Position numbers and translations under genes: made by a program. Positions 25,101 to 33,900 of a DNA stretch of 64,000 nucleotides are shown piece after piece; position 1 is the stretch's first letter, and each line of letters starts with the position of its first letter. The notes beneath the pieces were generated by a model that made no database searches, was not told the origin of the DNA, and saw only the letters and a program-made list of their open reading frames with translations. The stretch is taken from positions 11,672,493 through 11,736,492 of the forward strand of contig NC_133496.1 in NCBI RefSeq assembly GCF_025370935.1. Reading direction: 5' to 3'. The stretch is from Choristoneura fumiferana. Taxonomy: Eukaryota; Arthropoda; Insecta; Lepidoptera; Tortricidae.

Positions 25101-28100
25101 ACTCACGGATTTCAACATTAATCTTAATTTAGAAAATAAACCTAACTCAATACAATTAAAAACATTTTTAACACAACGGAGTTTGGAACAACTAGTTAAG
25201 GAGCCCACCAGAATTGCGAAAGATAATTCTTCATTATTGGACTTAGTGATCACTGACAGCCCTAATGTGTGTAGAAAAATACACGTACATCACAATCCAA
25301 AGCTCAGCGATCACGCGATGGTACTTGCCGAACTGGTAATGGCGAAGCCCAAACAAACACCACAATATGTGTACAAACGCCTTCTAAGACAGATTGATAT
25401 AGAAAAATTTAATGAGGACCTCAGGCGTGCACCGTGGGAGGAAATTAAAAAAATCACAGACCTTGACAATAAAGTGGACACATTCAATCAGCTGCTCTGT
25501 GACATATTTGATACACACGCCCCGGTGCGCAGGATACGCATTAATGGTAAATCTTACCCGTGGGTCACGGACACTATTAAAACGATGATGAGTTTGCGGG
25601 ATGAAGCATTGAAAAAAGCTAACAAAACGAACAATGAATCAGCTCGAAAATACTATAAGACCCTCAGGAACTACACAACAGCAGCCTTGGAACGTGAAAA
25701 AGAAGCCTATTTCAACTTCTACGTCAATAAAAACAAATCCCGCCCAAATCAAATGTGGAAGCATCTAAAGAGCTCATCATGTTTAGGTGATACAGATAAA
25801 CCCACAATACCACCACATCTCTGTGACCCAGATAATATAAATCGATCTTTTCTGTCGATACCGGGGAACTCTCATACGAATCGTGAAGTTCAAGATTTTT
25901 TCGAAAAGGAAACACCCTGCGATCAATCTTTCGACATAGAACCATACACGGAAAGTCAAATTAACAAGATTATTGCATCAATACAAACTAACGCCAGTGG
26001 CTACGATAACATCACAATAGAGATGATCCGGTTGACGCTTGATGTAACTCTCCCAGTAATCACGGACATTATTAATACGTCGATCGCCCAAGACACTTTT
26101 CCCGAGGTATGGAAAATAGCTAGAGTTAAACCTATACCTAAATCTAGTAAGACCGAGTTCTACAAAGACCTAAGGCCAATTAGTATTCTACCTGTACTAT
26201 CAAAGGTATTAGAAAGGGTTGTAAGTGAACAACTTACAAAGTTCCTAGAGAGTAACAATCTACTGCCACGAACACAATCTGGGTTCCGTGGAAAGCACGG
26301 CACTGCAACCGCCCTAGCAGAAGTCACAGACGAGATAATAATGTCTTCAGACTGCGGAATGGGAACCATTCTTGTTTTATTGGATTTTAGCCGTGCTTTC
26401 GATTGTCTCAATCCCACATTATTATTGGCAAAAATGACATATTATGGTATTTCCAGAAGGACGCGTAAATGGTTTCAATCGTTTCTAACAAATAGAAAAC
26501 AGTATGTGGAAATACAAACACAAGATGGCACATTAGTAAAATCTGACATGCAGAATATCAGTCGTGGAACGCCGCAAGGTTCTATTTTAAGTCCCCTCAT
26601 CTTTATTTTATACACAGCAGACCTCGTTAAACATATAAATTACTGTAAAGTACATTTATATGCTGATGACACCCAATTGCACTATTCTTTCCTACCGCAT
26701 GACTTGAACGAATCAACATGTAAAATAAATGAAGACTTGAATAGGATCGCAAAGTGGTCTTCGGACAATAATCTGGTCCTAAACCCGACCAAGTCACAAT
26801 TTCTTATACTTGGTAATAAATGGCAACGTCAGAAAATAATACAAAAAGAGCCCAAAGTCTATATTGGATCAGAACCAATAGTGCAAGTGGAGCATGCGAA
26901 AAATCTCGGATTGATCATGGACGGAGAACTACGCTACGAAGAATATATTCAGATCAAAATAAGAAATGCTTTCTACAGGCTTAAAGTACTACACAACATT
27001 CGAAAGTACCTCTCTGAAAAAATTCGCGAGATTCTCGTTGAATCGTTAGTTCTGTCTCAACTAAACTATGGGGATTTAGTATACGGACCGCGGCTGTTGG
27101 CGAAAACGAAAAAGTGTATACAACGCGTGCAAAATGCCTGCGTACGTTTTTGCTACGAAATACCTAAGCGTGCCCACATTACACCCTTCCTTAACGAAAG
27201 GAAAATCTTAAATATGGAAAGCAGAAGACAGCTTCATCTGGCATACACAGTGAGAAAGGTGATCGAGTACCAGAAACCTTATTATTTATTTGAGAAATTG
27301 AAATGGGTCGAAGACACGAGGTGGAACAAAACCTTACGCAAAAGCACGAAACTGGCTATTCCTAAACATAGAACCAAATTCTTCAGAGGGGGTTTTAAAT
27401 ATGCAGCGGCAAAGATATGGAATGACCTACCCCCACCCTTACGTGAGCCCATGTCATTACCGAAGTTCAAAAAGTCACTAAGATTACACCTTATAAACAA
27501 ACAAACTCAACTGTAACCCCGAAACCACAAATGATAGCATAGACACATGGGGAAAGCTACAGTGCTATTTAGTAGTAGATCAACACTGTCTCTCACGCAT
27601 TCACAACTCAAAGTCAAAATATCTCTTTTCAATCTAGGCTATTGCAAACACTTATGAATGTCAAAATAATAATAATAATAGTATAATAAGAAAAATACAC
27701 CCATGCATGCATACACACACACACACACACACGCACGCACGCACGCACGCACGCTAAAATTTATATTTATTTGATACCAAGCAACATTTGTTTTTTTTTT
27801 TTTTCCTTTTTTCTGTTTTTTCATATTTACTGCCAGCCAATGTTGCTTGGTTGCAGTCTAAGTAGTTTTTAATTAAGTTGAATAATTGTATTGTAATAAT
27901 TACTGCGGCCGGCCCTCTTCGAAGGGACCAGTCTGAAAACCAGCGCTGGGTAACATAAACTCAGCACATGCTGAGATTGGGACCCATTGCCCTTACTACA
28001 CATTGTTTCTAACCGCAAATTAATTGTAATGTCTAGGTTAAGTTTGTGGCAATAAAGATGTTTATTATTATTATTATTATTATTATTATGTATGCATAGG

Positions 28101-28337
28101 AAAAATTCGTGTCTCTTTTTCTGGTTTTTCTGTGCATCCATGTCTCAGTTTGTATTTACGATATGGTTTCACGGGATACCCGTAAAAGTAACAAATTTGG
28201 AGTTGATAAAAAAAATACAGAAAGACTCCAAAAATCAATCATAACTCTATGACTTTGTTCCCAGGTTTTCACAATCCGGCAACCTGAACCGACACATGCG
28301 CGTCCACGGCAACATGTCCGGCGGGATGCTCGGCTGA
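10213..28337 (+). CDS. gl: Glass zinc-finger transcription factor, nine coding exons
   Basis: Nuclear DNA-binding transcription factor; in Drosophila, Glass drives photoreceptor differentiation. The join is 10213-10323, 12806-12996, 14369-14483, 15859-15993, 16941-17336, 20399-20616, 22314-22397, 23523-23627 and 28265-28337: 1428 nt, 475 residues plus stop, every intron GT-AG and every phase matching. Five C2H2 fingers occupy about residues 334-354, 362-382, 390-410, 418-438 and 446-466 in a strict 28-residue register with TGEKP-like linkers. From memory of the fly protein, three other blocks match: YVPNNPxFGL near the N-terminus, [12 protein letters not shown] in exon 2, and [13 protein letters not shown] in exon 4. 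The start is the first ATG in this frame; two upstream ATGs (about 10169 and 10199) are out of frame. The protein seems shorter than the fly one (roughly 600 residues) because the low-complexity N-terminal parts are compact. Identity is secure; the exon 2 acceptor is uncertain by 3 nt. Confidence 0.94.
11465..11720 (-). mobile_element. tRNA-derived SINE, family D
   Basis: In glass intron 1. Minus-strand copy with the AGAACTACAGCTCAAGGTCT-like tail and the TTTCCTTTAGTGTAAATCTC core near 11631-11650. Confidence 0.65.
11760..11950. mobile_element. Inverted-repeat element, family E
   Basis: Arms GGATGTGTTGCGAGGGATGTG and CTCGCAACACATCCTCGCC with an internal repeated AGAAACGCTTCA / TGAAGCATTTCT. 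In glass intron 1. Confidence 0.8.
12455..12770 (-). mobile_element. tRNA-derived SINE, family D, near full length
   Basis: Read on the minus strand: head GCCGTGGTGGCCTAGTGGTT with tRNA-like boxes, body with TTTTCGAAATTCATGTGCGG and CACGAGCTTTGCGGTGAAGG, tail GCAGTGGGACGTATATAGGC. It ends 35 bp before glass exon 2. Confidence 0.85.
12806..12996 (+). CDS. gl: glass coding exon 2
   Basis: Follows the acceptor CTCCTCAGCAG; use of the earlier AG would add one Gln (start 12803). Acidic and Pro/Ser-rich, ending in the conserved [13 protein letters not shown] block. Ends in phase 2 with donor GTAAGA. Confidence 0.88.
13021..13447. mobile_element. Inverted-repeat element, family C (copy 1)
   Basis: Bounded by AATGAGGGCTATCG and CGATAGCCCTCATT. 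427 bp, in glass intron 2. The internal 61-codon frame recurs in other copies, so it belongs to the element and is not a host gene. Confidence 0.9.
13590..13935 (+). repeat. Interspersed repeat, family I
   Basis: Contains ACGATTTTCGATTCAGTGAT, AAAATCGAGCGCCC and CAGGATGG-like blocks shared with 16039-16500 and 55840-56160, ending near CATGGCCGGTTTTTT. Confidence 0.65.
13995..14245 (-). mobile_element. tRNA-derived SINE, family D
   Basis: GCACAGACCTCCTCGCAAAA through TTTTCCTTCACTGTAAAGCT. The middle repeats GGGAACTTC twice (about 14104 and 14153), consistent with a small internal duplication. Confidence 0.7.
14369..14483 (+). CDS. gl: glass coding exon 3
   Basis: Completes the split Lys codon of exon 2, then encodes a Gly/Glu-rich stretch followed by [16 protein letters not shown]. 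Ends in phase 0 at CAG before GTATAG. It is flanked upstream by a tRNA-derived SINE (13995-14245). Confidence 0.85.
14484..15858. other. glass intron 3, mostly featureless
   Basis: AT-rich intron. Only a half copy of an inverted-repeat element (TACAGTCGAGGTATTGAATC near 14935) stands out; no frame of interest. Confidence 0.5.
15859..15993 (+). CDS. gl: glass coding exon 4
   Basis: 45 codons after acceptor CAACACAG. Encodes a Gly/Tyr-rich start and the Met-rich block [13 protein letters not shown] that is characteristic of insect Glass. Donor GTTGGT, phase 0. Confidence 0.9.
16039..16500 (+). repeat. Interspersed repeat, family I, with GTCT run
   Basis: Starts GGGTTCCGGAGCCAAAATGG, contains a tetranucleotide GTCT run (16087-16118), then CTATAGTGTGGGGTATAGTT and AAAATCGAGCGCCCCC. 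In glass intron 4. Confidence 0.75.
16500..16905. repeat. Head-to-head pair of family J repeats
   Basis: Left half (GGGGTGTTATAAGTTTGACC, ACCGTAGCTCTTAAACGGGT) and right half (CACCCGTAAAGAGCTACGGT, CACCCCTCTTTTTGCGTCGG) are reverse complements over about 170 bp each. Single copies lie at 19590-19730, 52375-52620 and 63178-63415. Confidence 0.8.
16941..17336 (+). CDS. gl: glass coding exon 5
   Basis: 132 codons after acceptor TTCCACAG, ending GTTGAG before GTAAGA. Ser/Pro/Gln/Asn-rich, predicted disordered; probably part of the activation region. A basic patch SLKRSPSK could help nuclear import (inference). Phase 0 at both ends. Confidence 0.88.
17407..17830. mobile_element. Inverted-repeat element, family C (copy 2)
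   Basis: Same ends and interior as 13021-13447, same orientation, differing by scattered substitutions and a short deletion (TCTCCG lost). In glass intron 5. Confidence 0.9.
17968..18112. mobile_element. GC-rich hairpin element
   Basis: GGTGATTTTCCACCGGCGAG to CACCGGTGGAAAACCACC, with inner arms GAATTGAAATTTGTATG / CATACAAATTTCAATTC around a CGCCGCGAGCCGCCGCGG loop. Confidence 0.8.
18345..18480 (-). mobile_element. tRNA-derived SINE, family S
   Basis: Minus strand: TCCAGCAGTGGTGTAGGGGT (A-box region), GGTTCGATTCCCAG (B box), then a CTTTTTCTGGTTTTTCTGTG tail. A second copy is at 45425-45560 and a headless one at 28091-28160. Confidence 0.85.
18945..19205 (+). repeat. Interspersed repeat, counterpart of 60-345
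   Basis: GTCACCCAAACTACATTTGC, GGAGACGATCCTGGCCAGAC and CTTGCAAGATTTGACTACAG match the reverse complement of 60-345 in order. Confidence 0.6.
19590..19730 (-). repeat. Family J repeat fragment
   Basis: Ends ACCCCTCTTTTTGCGTTGGG with ACAGACAGACATTG inside, in the orientation of the right half of 16500-16905. Confidence 0.6.
20158..20373. mobile_element. Inverted-repeat element, family E
   Basis: Arms AAGGCTCCGTTTCCACTACA and GATGGAAATGCAGCCTTA. It ends 25 bp before glass exon 6, the first zinc-finger exon, leaving only a short host tract for the acceptor. Confidence 0.85.
20399..20616 (+). CDS. gl: glass coding exon 6, zinc fingers 1 and 2
   Basis: Starts after GTCACAG with an acidic lead ([10 protein letters not shown]), then finger 1 ([21 protein letters not shown] minus flanks) and finger 2 ([17 protein letters not shown]). 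Ends in phase 2 inside the Arg codon just before the first Cys of finger 3, donor GTGGGA. Very GC-rich compared with the surrounding introns. Confidence 0.95.
20650..21090. repeat. Degenerate short-unit repeat region
   Basis: Glass intron 6. Variants of TTTGGCGAAA, GTTTCCCAAACT and TTCGCCGAAAAGGC recur every 15-25 nt, with the sense reversed between the left part (20680-20860) and the right part (20930-21080). No coding frame. Confidence 0.55.
21975..22240 (+). mobile_element. tRNA-derived SINE, family D
   Basis: CCGTGGTGGCCGAGTGGTTC head, CGAGCTTTACGGTGAAGGAA core, CGAAGCAATTCAATG, and GGAGGCCTGTGCCCTGCAG tail ending in GATGATGAT. Plus strand in glass intron 6; it ends about 75 bp before exon 7. 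Confidence 0.85.
22314..22397 (+). CDS. gl: glass coding exon 7, zinc finger 3
   Basis: 84-nt exon carrying exactly finger 3 ([21 protein letters not shown]) and its linker. Acceptor TTCATAG, donor GTAAGT, phase 2 at both boundaries. In Drosophila the last three fingers are the DNA-contacting ones. Confidence 0.95.
22555..22930 (+). mobile_element. LINE C-terminal fragment, frameshifted
   Basis: Translates to [20 protein letters not shown], then RRPVGDPG in one frame, and [20 protein letters not shown] in another. The C-terminal RLRWFGH...RWED block is typical of insect LINE polyproteins. A single lost base near 22790 explains the frame change. In glass intron 7. Confidence 0.75.
22975..23460. 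mobile_element. Fold-back element
   Basis: Outer arms CTTTGCGGAGGTCCATAATA and TGCCATAGACCTCCGCAAAG pair; inner ACTTTGCTCACCCG and CGGTGAGCAAAGTG pair too. In between, GTTGCTCT and AGAGCAAC blocks repeat. Confidence 0.7.
23523..23627 (+). CDS. gl: glass coding exon 8, zinc finger 4 and start of 5
   Basis: Encodes finger 4 ([21 protein letters not shown]) and the first half of finger 5 (CKLCLLR). Acceptor ATTGACAG, donor GTAAGA, phase 2. The following intron is long because it contains a LINE. Confidence 0.95.
23688..23872. mobile_element. Palindromic inverted-repeat element
   Basis: TTAATGAGGGTTTCACAGAG to CTCTGTGAAAACCCTCATTAA, with inner GATGGCGTTAGT / ACTAACGCCATC and GTCCGTTTGACGTTTGC / GCAAACGTCAAACGGAC. 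Partial relatives are near 21780-21895, 61412-61580 and 62110-62235. Confidence 0.85.
24667..28090 (+). mobile_element. CR1/Jockey-type LINE with intact ORF2
   Basis: Inserted in glass intron 8, same strand as the gene. The frame 24667-27516 (949 residues) is uninterrupted. An apurinic-type endonuclease comes first (NIRSLN near residue 17, [27 protein letters not shown] near 214). A reverse transcriptase follows ([27 protein letters not shown] near 575, [19 protein letters not shown] near 665). The 3' UTR includes an AAT run, a CA/CG run (27713-27752) and ends in an ATT repeat after 28055, as a target-primed insertion would. No zinc-knuckle ORF1 is visible upstream; the open frame at 24291-24665 has no recognisable domain. 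The clade cannot be fixed without alignment. The intact frame suggests a recent insertion. Confidence 0.9.
28091..28160 (+). repeat. Headless copy of SINE family S
   Basis: Directly after the LINE's ATT tail: TATGCATAGGAAAAATTCGT then TCTTTTTCTGGTTTTTCTGT, with the tRNA-like head (about 85 bp) missing relative to 18345-18480. Confidence 0.65.
28265..28337 (+). CDS. gl: glass coding exon 9, end of zinc finger 5 and stop
   Basis: Acceptor TTCCCAG. Completes finger 5 ([14 protein letters not shown]) and a short tail, then TGA at 28335-28337. The tail is much shorter than in Drosophila as I recall it. Confidence 0.94.
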
Positions 28338-29535
28338 CACTTGCAGCGACGCGGCGTTTCTGCCGTGTACTTTTAAATCAGTTTCCGATGGGGTAAATTA
28401 CCCCGAAAAGGGGTAAAACTTTCTTAGCGGGCAACGAGTGAATGCAGAAGCAGACGTGTAGGCGGTGGCAAATATGGCAATCGTTCAGGACTGGATTGGA
28501 AGTCAGGAGGCCTTGAGACAATGAAAGAGTGGAGGCCTCCTAACTTGATTACGTCTAAGGGCAACACTAAAAGCCCAAGTCCAATATTTAAAAAAAAAAG
28601 TGGAGGCCTGGCGAAATTTTTTTTGCAAAATGGAAAAGTTACTGAATTTTCGAATAGATTTTTTTCAAATTTGATTGTGGAGGTATCGGGGCTATATCCC
28701 CGCACGCCCTCCTTTATATTCGGCCCTGACTCCCGCGACAGTCCATGTAGACCCATTGATCACCTTTGAATATCTCGATAACGTCAGAAATATACAGGCT
28801 ATAGCTTGTATCTTATCGAGAACTAGAGCTAGGCTGGAACATTTTGCATAATGCTGAATTAAGAATAAGTAGGTACAGTCAACTAACTTGATTCCTGGGC
28901 CACCATGGAACCTTAGCATAGTAAATGATTGTATTTGTCAATCTAATACCTTTAAACGAGCAATTCTTGTATGTTGTTATACTCAGAATCACGGAAACGG
29001 CTCCAACGCAATGAAATTTGGTATGGGGGAGTTTTTCGGGGACGACAAATCGTAGCTTGGTCCTATCTCTAGGAAAACGCTTATTATCGAGTTTTAGCCC
29101 GAGCAAAGCTCGGTCGCCCAGGTACTGTTAATCAAACGACGTATAATATAATGTCATTACGACACGGTTCTATGGTGGCCTAGGAATAAAATTAGGTTAC
29201 TATACATAGTGTAATTAGGTACCTAAGTAAAACTTACAAATTAAAAATACTCAACTAGGCTAGGCGAGTTTACTGTAAATATGATTGTAAGAAATAATTG
29301 TAAATAATATGTGCCCAGTTTAATCGTCCTGTATTATTTTCTAGTCATTAAATTAATTAGTTTTAGTCAACAGTTTTATACTGCTAAATGCTAAATTTAA
29401 GTGATAACTTTATGTATTTACAATTTTTAATGATTCACGGTTATTTACATTAAAATATGTTTGTTACGGGATGTAGTGTTATGAACGTCCAAATAGTGAG
29501 AGTGCACGTGTCGACGCGCAAAAATGAGTGTAGAC

Positions 29536-29736
29536 CAGAGGTTCCCAAACTTATTTCGTCAAACGCCCACTTTGAAAATCAGTTATTTTGTAGCGCCCCG
29601 ATTTTTTTCACCTTAAAACCTCAATAACATATTACCTGAGAGAGCAACAATAATGCAACTTTACAACCCCTTACCGCCCCTCTCTAGGCCTCCAGCGCCC
29701 ACAAGGGGGCGTTATCGCCCACTTTAGGAATGACTA
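29536..29736. mobile_element. hAT-like non-autonomous element with 8-bp target duplication
   Basis: Flanked by GTGTAGAC on both sides (29528-29535 and 29737-29744). Ends CAGAGGTTCCCAAACTT and AAGTGGGCG-type right end (ACTTTAGGAATGACTA) resemble hAT termini. No coding capacity. Confidence 0.85.
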
Positions 29737-29866
29737 GTGTAGACCAAACACGGTCTGCAACATTAACATCTACCCGCAAATTCCTCAGTCTACCCGTGAT
29801 CGAGCATGATGCATGCTGCGTTGAAATATCGGGAACTCGTTCAAGGTATCATGGTCAACAACCCGT

Positions 29867-29872
29867 AATAAA
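29867..29872 (+). terminator. gl: possible glass polyadenylation signal
   Basis: AATAAA about 1.5 kb after the glass stop and about 970 bp before the Oga start. It is one of several AT-rich candidates in this 3' region. Confidence 0.3.
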
Positions 29873-30845
29873 TATCAACATTATGTATTGATTGAATGAA
29901 TATGTAGGAGATCAATTATGTGTAAGCTAAAAATATGTAAATTAGGCGAATCGATTAAATGAAATGTTAAATAATTTTGTGTTTTACTTGTGCGTTTTTG
30001 TTTATTTTATTCACCAACATATGAAATTATCATTACTATTCATCACTGTGCTGTGTAATACGTTACCTAAACGCTAAAAAAAATGTGATCTCATCCCTGT
30101 GAAAAAGCTGTGAAAACGTATTTTATTAAGTTTGATGTGTGGCGACATCTCTTGACAAATAGCTGAACTATTCCAAATGACCGGCTTTCCTTGAACGACT
30201 TTTTTCCAATTTTGAAAACACTGTTTAAATTTAAATTGCTAATAGACATCAAAGTAGTAATTTTTAAACCTCAATTTTAATAGTGCAACATCTTTTTTAC
30301 CGTATAAACGAAGTAAAAATGTAAGTAGTAATGTAAATAAATATATACAAATTATTTTGAATGCAGCTAAATAATTAAAAACGAAAGAGGTATTTTACGG
30401 TGTGATCTGATGAGTAAAATTTTACGAAGTCCTTAATTTCAAGAATGAGATGTTGACAAGGGCTATATTGTATAATTTAATTAAAATGCCTTCTTTTACT
30501 GTAAAATTTGGTTTCACGTTTTGTTCAATCTAATACCAACTGTGTGTGGCCATTTATGTCAGGGTTGCCAGTGTGTATGATAAAATATCTTTTCGAGTTT
30601 GACACTAAATATTCTTAGTTCCCGTTCATTATTTCCATTTATGGGACAAAGTATTCCAATGATTTACGCCTGATATTGGCCAGCCGGTGCATCAATATCG
30701 TGAGATTCCTTATAAAGTTAGTAATATTACTGTGGCCTCTGAGTCACGATACGTTGCGACGCAGTTATTCGCGGACACGCGTGTCTAAACATTTCTCGGT
30801 AACGATCTTTATTTTGCAAGTAGAATCTGCAATTTCGTGGCAGAA

Positions 30846-30912
30846 ATGACTGAAAGTTCGCCGGACGAAGCAAGTGCTGGACGGAAGGACTTCATCTGCG
30901 GTGTTGTTGAAG
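30846..30912 (+). CDS. Oga: Oga exon 1
   Basis: Start codon, an acidic N-terminus (MTESSPDEAS) and the first GH84 strand (FICGVVEG). Ends phase 1 before GTAAAA. Confidence 0.92.
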
Positions 30913-33900
30913 GTAAAACTAGTTAAAATAACGGAGAAAGCCTTTGTATGGGCTATGCATAGTTTTATACCTATGTTTGGAATATAAGATCGGTGTGAAT
31001 GACCTGTGCATGACTATTCGCAGGCTTCTACGGTCGCCCGTGGACCACTGAGCAGAGAAAGGATCTATTTCAGAAGTAAGTACTGGGTTTTATGTGTATT
31101 ATGGTTCCAGACATTCACTCAACATGTTTATTGATTTTGGGTAATGTTTACTTTTATATATTTGGGTGTTTAACAACAATTATGGAGATTATAAAACAAA
31201 CAACTTGTTTGTATTTAATCCTTATCAAAACAAATTTAATAGCAAATACAATGGTCAAATAAAGTCATAGGCCTGTGCCATTTAAGTTTTAAAGAGAATT
31301 CTGTGGCTATCTTACTATTTACCTTGACTATTGTTGAAACATTAAAACCCTTCCACTCTGACAAATAATGTTGGAAAGTTAAGGTCCACTCATTTCATTG
31401 ACAAGTGGATTCAACCACAGGCTAGCATTTCGTGTTTTTCAAAATTCAGAAATTCATGTGCAAAATTACATTGGAAATTTACCAAAAGTTATATGGTGAA
31501 GGAGAACAAACAGTTCAATGGGGTGTGTAAAGTTAGATAGATAGGTGGGGATTATGATGATTTAAATTATTATTCAATTACAGACTTAAAAAATGGGGGT
31601 TGGACATGTATGTGTACGCACCAAAAGACGACTACAAGCACCGGGCGTATTGGCGAGAGCTCTACACAGTGGAGGAGGCAGAGCACCTGACGTCCCTCAT
31701 CTCGGCTGCCCGCGCTCAAGGCATAACGTTCTGCTACGCACTGTCTCCTGGACTCGATATCACTTACAGCAGTCAGAAAGAGATCACAACTTTGAAAAGG
31801 AAGCTTGAACAGGTAACTTTATTATGTATACTTTTTATTTTAGTGTAAAATCAAGCAACAGACAACAAAAATGATATTGTAACGGATAACTCACGTCTTA
31901 AACCGTAACCAGGTCAATCCACTTTTTAGTGTAGCTTAATGCCATGGTAATGTCTCCTGAGTTACCAATTGAAAGTATGATTTTATGGGTTACAAATCCA
32001 TTTAAAGTTAGTTGTGACAGTTTTAAGGCAACAAGGGCTATCGTTTTTTGTCTTACTAGATGGCGCCACTGTTGCGTGAGATTTTTAAGTGTGGCTTTCA
32101 AAGTCTGTTATTACGGGCATGAAAACAAAGTTTAGATTAAAACCATATTTAATACATCTTATAACCGTACCATAAAAATATTGAGCAACCACAGTCTTGC
32201 ATAGTCCCATTTCGTTGTCTCAAAACACAGACATTCATTGCCCGTTATTGCATAGGTAATTGCCATAATTAATTTCAGGTAATGCAAAATATTCACAAAA
32301 TTATTCTAATTATTTGACATTTCGGAGACCTCACGCTACACTAGCGCCTCTAGCGGCGAATTCATACGCGATAGCCCTCATTATTTCATGGGTCATCTCC
32401 TAATGCTGCAAACATTTTTCTAACAAAGTGTATCACTGATGACTATGTCTCTTGAGTTACAGGACAGAAAGAATAACATAAAAAATTGATTGACCTGACT
32501 AGCAAATTTTGAATTAATGGATGTTATGAATTAATTACAGACTTTATTATTCTTCCGCTTTAGCACATTATTATGTACCCATCAGCGTCTACATAAATCG
32601 TTGTATGTTTGCAGGTGTCACAGTTTGGCTGCACATGTTTCGCTCTGCTCTTCGATGACATTGAACCGGAGATGAGTGAGGCTGACAAGCAAATCTTCCA
32701 GAGTTTTGCTCATGCTCAAGTAAGTTACATTTTACTTTAAAATAAAACTAATTTTTACTTACAAAAATAAGAAGGATGGAATAGTAAAGACATGAAAATT
32801 ATCAGCTACATACTTCAACTAATTAAAAAATACATGCAAATATGTGAATCAAATTTTAAACATTGTGTTCTGTCTCGTGACTCAGGGGACAACAGTGATA
32901 CAGTTGCTTAGAAAATGTTTGCTATGTATACTACTAGTGTGCTTAGGAGATGAGCCATGAAGGAGTTGGCTTGTAACTGTCACAAATCTCTAACTTTTGG
33001 TGGATTTGCATGTTGTCACGAAGTTTTACTACTGACAATCATCAGACGACCAGAACCACTCTGTCAAGGAGATCAGTGAATAAAAGCATTTTTTTTTCTT
33101 ATTTTTTTCTTCACTTTGGCCTTTATCATTAGCCTATCTTAGTCCACTGCTGCACATAGGTGTCTACAATTGCACGCCACTGAGCACGATCCACGGCCAC
33201 TCTCATCCAGTCTTGCCAGCCACCTTGCGAAGATCATCGCTCCACCTAGTCTGAAGGCGTCCCACGCCACGCTTGTGGATCCGCGGTCTCCACGCGAGAT
33301 CACCGCTTCTGCCTTGTATAGCCTTAAATATATTTGCAGGTATCAGTGACCAACGAGATCCACCAGCACCTGGGCTGCCCGCGCTTCCTGCTGTGTCCGA
33401 CGCAGTACTGCTCGACGCGCGCCGTGCCCACAGTCAACAGCTCCGAGTACCTCAACACTTTGGGGACCAAGCTTTCGCAGCAGATCGACATCATGTGGAC
33501 AGGTTACATAGTCTAAGTTCTGCTGATAGAAATAATTAGGTACCCTCATCTGTTATTTGATAATTATAAAATTTAAACGTTAGATAAAATTTATTTTTAA
33601 ATTGCAAATGGGTTGCCTGCCTAAATACGGTCCTTTTAGATTTAAATATTACATCTAAACTCTAACATCTTGGCAACCATGGTTATGACATATTTTTGAC
33701 AAGGCAACTTTATATTGCTTAAAGAAGAATAAAATAAGCTATTGTTTAAAGAAATTAATTAAATAACTCATGAGGATATATTAATTATGCCTGTTTGTAC
33801 TTAAGTAAAGCTGACGTAAAGCTGGCAGGCAACCAAAAGGTTATTTTATTATTTGCTACTAACTCTAAGGCGGTATTTTTTCTGAGTGAACTTTATGAAC

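Larger units (their letters stand above)
28338..30845. other. glass to Oga intergenic stretch
   Basis: Expected to hold the glass 3' UTR and the Oga promoter. A hAT-like element (29536-29736) and an inverted pair (GATTCCTGGGCCACCATGGA near 28890 and CTATGGTGGCCTAGGAATAA near 29170) are the only structures seen. GC rises near 30740-30780 (ACGATACGTTGCGACGCAG), a plausible Oga promoter. Confidence 0.5.
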
